Positions 19,687 through 22,479 of a stretch of DNA of 22,479 nucleotides are shown here, piece by piece (position 1 is the stretch's first letter; each line of letters begins with the position of its first letter). Where the stretch lies: NCBI GenBank assembly GCA_045660565.1, contig JAZRDX010000045.1:1-22479 (forward strand), written 5' to 3'. The stretch comes from SIG673 sp045660565 (GTDB lineage: Bacteria; Bacillota; Clostridia; Oscillospirales; CAG-272). The position numbers and the translations under genes were made by a program. The notes under the pieces are model-generated. The model was not told the origin of the DNA and ran no database searches. It saw only the letters and a list, made by a program, of their open reading frames with translations.

Positions 19687-22479
19687 ATTTTGAAATCGCG
19701 GAGAAAAGACTGCGAAGTCTGATTTTTACCGCACCGAGATTGGTTATCTCGTCAATCTTGATCTGCGTATAAATCTTTCCCTCGCTGTCAAGAATAGCTC
19801 TCGTTTCATCGGTTGTAATAGCGTCAACTCCACATCCGAAGGAAACAAGCTGAACGAGATCCATATCGGATTTATTGGCTATGTACTTCGCCGCGGCGTA
19901 AAGTCTTGAATGGTAGGTCCACTGGTTAAGAACACCGACCTTAAACTTCTCCATTTCACAGCTTACGCTGTCCTCGGTTATAACCGCCGCTCCGAGCGAG
20001 GTTATAAGCTTATTGATTCCGTGGTTAATTTCGGGATCAACGTGGTACGGTCTGCCCGCGAGAATTATAATGTGTCTGCCCTCGCGGCGAGCCGTCTCGA
20101 CGTACTCCTTGCTCTTTAAACGAAGATCGTTCATATGAGCAAAATATTCGGCATAAGCCTTTTCCGTTGCTTTTTTAACCTCGGAAAGGGTAAATACACC
20201 GCCGAAGTGTTCGTTCATCTTAGCGGCAAACTTTTTATAAAATTCCTTCGGCTTGTGTATTCCAAAATAGTCGTATATGAATTTGGTAGCCTTCAAGCTC
20301 TTTACGTTAGCCTGAAGCACCTCGGGATAGTACGCGACAACGGGACAGTTATAGTGGTTGTCTCCGAGCCCCTCGTCAAGGTTATACGTAAGGCAAGGAT
20401 AGAATATCGCGTCAACACCCTCTTTTAAGAGCGCTTCGATATGGCCGTGTATAAGCTTTGCGGGGAAACAGATTGTATCCGAGGGAATAGACTGCTGACC
20501 TTCAAGATAGAGCTTACGGTTCGAAAGCGGTGAAACAACAACCTCAAAGCCAAGCTCGGTAAGCAGTGTATGCCAGAACGGAAGAAGCTCGTACATGTTA
20601 AGACCGAGCGGTATTCCTATTCTTCCCTTATCTCCGGGAACACCCTTATATTTCGATAAAAGCTCAAGCTTATATTCATAAAGGTCAAGCTTGTTTTCGC
20701 CTTCTTTTTTACCGATGGGAGTATCGCAGCGGTTACCGGCTATAAATCTTCTCTTTTCTCCGCCCTCCGTCTCAAAGGTATTGATTGTGAGCTTACAGTT
20801 ATTGGTACAGCCCTTACAGGTTGTCGCCTTAACCTCGTGCTTAAAGCTTTCAAGCGCGGAAAGAGAAAGGATACTGCTCTTTTCTTCCGCCTTTTCCTGA
20901 GCGTAAAGCGCGGCACCGTATGCGCCCATAAGTCCCGCTATATCGGGTCTTACGACGTTCATTCCGATTTCCTTTTCAAAAGCGCGAAGAACCGCATCGT
21001 TAAAGAAGGTTCCTCCCTGAACGACTATATTTTTTCCGAGCGATACGGAAGCGTCCTTCGTCGTCGCTCTTATAACCTTATAAAGCGCGTTCTTGACAAC
21101 AGACATGGAAAGACCTGCCGAGATGTTGTCAATGGTAGCTCCGTCCTTTTGCGCCTGCTTTACCGAAGAGTTCATGAATACGGTGCAGCGCGAGCCAAGC
21201 TCAACCGGAGCCTTAGCAAAAAGTCCGAGCTTTGCAAAATCTGATATATCGTATTTAAGTGCTCCCGCAAAGGTTTGCAGGAAGGAACCGCATCCCGACG
21301 AGCAAGCCTCGTTAAGGAATATGTTATCTATCGCTCCGTTTGCTATTTTAAAGCATTTTATGTCCTGACCGCCGATATCGAGTATAAAATCAACGTCCGG
21401 TTTAAAGTGTCTTGCGGCGTAGAAGTGCGCAACCGTTTCAACAAGACCGAAATCAAGCGAAAAAGCGTTCTTTATAATTTCCTCACCGTAGCCTGTTGCT
21501 GCCGCGGCGGCTATTTTAAGATTAGGGTACGTTTTATAAAATTCTTTCAGGAAATCCAGCACTATCGGAACAGGGTTTCCGCTGTTGCTTCTGTATACCG
21601 AGTGCAGAAGTCGTCCCTCTGCGTCCGTTACCGCGCATTTAAGCGTTGTCGAGCCTGCGTCTATTCCGAGATAAACGTTTCCTTCTGTCTTGCTCGGATC
21701 TGCTCTTCCAACCTTATCGAGAGAATGTCTTTCGGTAAACTCTCTATACTGCTCTTCGTTTTCGAAAAGCGGCTCGGTTGATTTATATTTTGCGTCCGTT
21801 TTTCTTTCAGCAATAGCCTTTGAAATCTCGCCTATTTTATAGGTTTTCTCCTGCGGAGCCATAGCCGCTCCCATCGCGACGAAGCTAAGAGAATTTTCGG
21901 GGCAAAGTCCTTTAACCTTAAGGGTGTGGTCAAACGCCTCGCGGAGCTGCGAATGGAAGGTAAGCGGACCTCCGAGATAAAGGATATTACCCTTAATCTG
22001 TCTGCCCTGAGCAAGTCCCGCTACCGTCTGATTTACCACCGCGTAGAAAATCGAAGCGGAGATATCGGGTATTCTCGCTCCCTGATTTAACAGCGGCTGT
22101 ATATCGCTTTTTGCGAAAACTCCGCATCTTGAAGCGATAACGTATATTTTTTCATAGCTTTTTGCTTCAACGTCCATCTCGTCCGGAGTAATTCCGAGAA
22201 GGGTTGCCATCTGGTCGATAAACGCGCCCGTTCCGCCGGCACAGGAGCCGTTCATTCTTACCTCAAGCTCCTTTTCGCCACTTTCTTCTCCGGTTAAAAA
22301 GAGAATTTTTGCGTCCTCTCCGCCAAGCTCTATGACGGCATCCGTTTCGGGAGCGTACTTAAGTACCGCTGTACGGGTTGCGTAAACCTCCTGAACGAAA
22401 GGAAATCCCGCGTCCTCCGCAAAGCCCATTCCGGCAGAGCCGGATATACAGAGCTTAACCTCGTCGCTGTCCGAAAGAT
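19685..22479 (-). CDS. Acyl-CoA dehydratase activase (double BadF/HgdC ATPase plus DUF2229), 5' end outside window
   Basis: At least 930 aa; the frame is open through the right edge, so the N-terminus is missing. Two ASKHA-type activase domains follow each other. The first has RMNGSCAGGTGAF (near 22250) and SRCGVFAKSDIQPL (near 22120). The second starts VYLGIDAGSTTLKCAV and has NEACSSGCGSFLQTFAG (near 21300) and SRCTVFMNSS (near 21190). These paired Cys motifs hold the shared [4Fe-4S] cluster in HgdC-type activators, which use ATP to push an electron into the dehydratase. Next come a CKGCTNNC Cys group (near 20810) and a DUF2229 domain (from about 20640 down). Relatives usually continue into a D-component, encoded here as a separate gene. 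Role probable; substrate unknown. Confidence 0.92.
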   Translation of the reverse strand, partial: LSDSDEVKLCISGSAGMGFAEDAGFPFVQEVYATRTAVLKYAPETDAVIELGGEDAKILFLTGEESGEKELEVRMNGSCAGGTGAFIDQMATLLGITPDEMDVEAKSYEKIYVIASRCGVFAKSDIQPLLNQGARIPDISASIFYAVVNQTVAGLAQGRQIKGNILYLGGPLTFHSQLREAFDHTLKVKGLCPENSLSFVAMGAAMAPQEKTYKIGEISKAIAERKTDAKYKSTEPLFENEEQYREFTERHSLDKVGRADPSKTEGNVYLGIDAGSTTLKCAVTDAEGRLLHSVYRSNSGNPVPIVLDFLKEFYKTYPNLKIAAAAATGYGEEIIKNAFSLDFGLVETVAHFYAARHFKPDVDFILDIGGQDIKCFKIANGAIDNIFLNEACSSGCGSFLQTFAGALKYDISDFAKLGLFAKAPVELGSRCTVFMNSSVKQAQKDGATIDNISAGLSMSVVKNALYKVIRATTKDASVSLGKNIVVQGGTFFNDAVLRAFEKEIGMNVVRPDIAGLMGAYGAALYAQEKAEEKSSILSLSALESFKHEVKATTCKGCTNNCKLTINTFETEGGEKRRFIAGNRCDTPIGKKEGENKLDLYEYKLELLSKYKGVPGDKGRIGIPLGLNMYELLPFWHTLLTELGFEVVVSPLSNRKLYLEGQQSIPSDTICFPAKLIHGHIEALLKEGVDAIFYPCLTYNLDEGLGDNHYNCPVVAYYPEVLQANVKSLKATKFIYDYFGIHKPKEFYKKFAAKMNEHFGGVFTLSEVKKATEKAYAEYFAHMNDLRLKSKEYVETARREGRHIIILAGRPYHVDPEINHGINKLITSLGAAVITEDSVSCEMEKFKVGVLNQWTYHSRLYAAAKYIANKSDMDLVQLVSFGCGVDAITTDETRAILDSEGKIYTQIKIDEITNLGAVKIRLRSLFSAISK

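Overview
The window looks like chromosome from an uncultured gut-type Clostridia (Firmicutes, probably near Oscillospirales/Christensenellales). The evidence is strong AGGAGG-type ribosome binding sites, eight near-consensus sigma-A promoters all with exactly 17-bp spacers, an ECF thiamine transporter gene (thiT) under a TPP riboswitch, DUF6472 and DUF6273 proteins, a 2-hydroxyacyl-CoA dehydratase activase, and the short palindromic repeats common between genes in this group. The taxonomy is inferred from this content, not from a marker gene. I see no rRNA, tRNA, CRISPR array, insertion sequence or phage gene.

Layout. 1-345: noncoding, with two palindromic repeat elements and terminator hairpins. 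346-2859 (-): a large TIR-domain protein with an N-terminal zinc ribbon, a transmembrane helix and a C-terminal DUF6273 domain. 3011-7907 (-): two Gfo/Idh/MocA oxidoreductases, about 82% identical, flanking a BspA-type leucine-rich-repeat lipoprotein. Each of these three genes has its own promoter and terminator. 8117-8314 (-): a small DUF6472 protein. 8342-9278 (+): promoter, TPP riboswitch, terminator and thiT. 9361-10662 (-): a two-gene unit, flavin reductase then rsmE. 10862-13129 (+): a cytosolic GH3 glycosidase. 13253-14527 (-): a GH109-like Gfo/Idh/MocA protein, divergent from an AraC-family regulator (14744-15541, +). 15619-17168 (-): an SGNH hydrolase and a sugar-phosphate isomerase/epimerase-like TIM barrel. 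17247-18221 (-): an RluA-family pseudouridine synthase. 18302-22479 (-): the dehydratase component and activase of a 2-hydroxyglutaryl-CoA dehydratase-like system; the activase runs off the window edge.

How the genes may work together. The oxidoreductases, GH3, GH109-like protein, SGNH hydrolase, isomerase and AraC regulator fit intracellular processing of imported, probably decorated, glycans. No transporter for them lies in the window. The remaining genes are housekeeping (rsmE, rluA-like, thiT) or stand alone.

I do not see a clearly new multi-gene system. The best candidates for a second look are the membrane-spanning TIR/DUF6273 protein, the oxidoreductase-LRR lipoprotein-oxidoreductase block in which the two copies have different leader regions, the near-perfect 32-bp palindrome in the araC leader, and an extra switchable hairpin pair between the thiT riboswitch terminator and its start codon.
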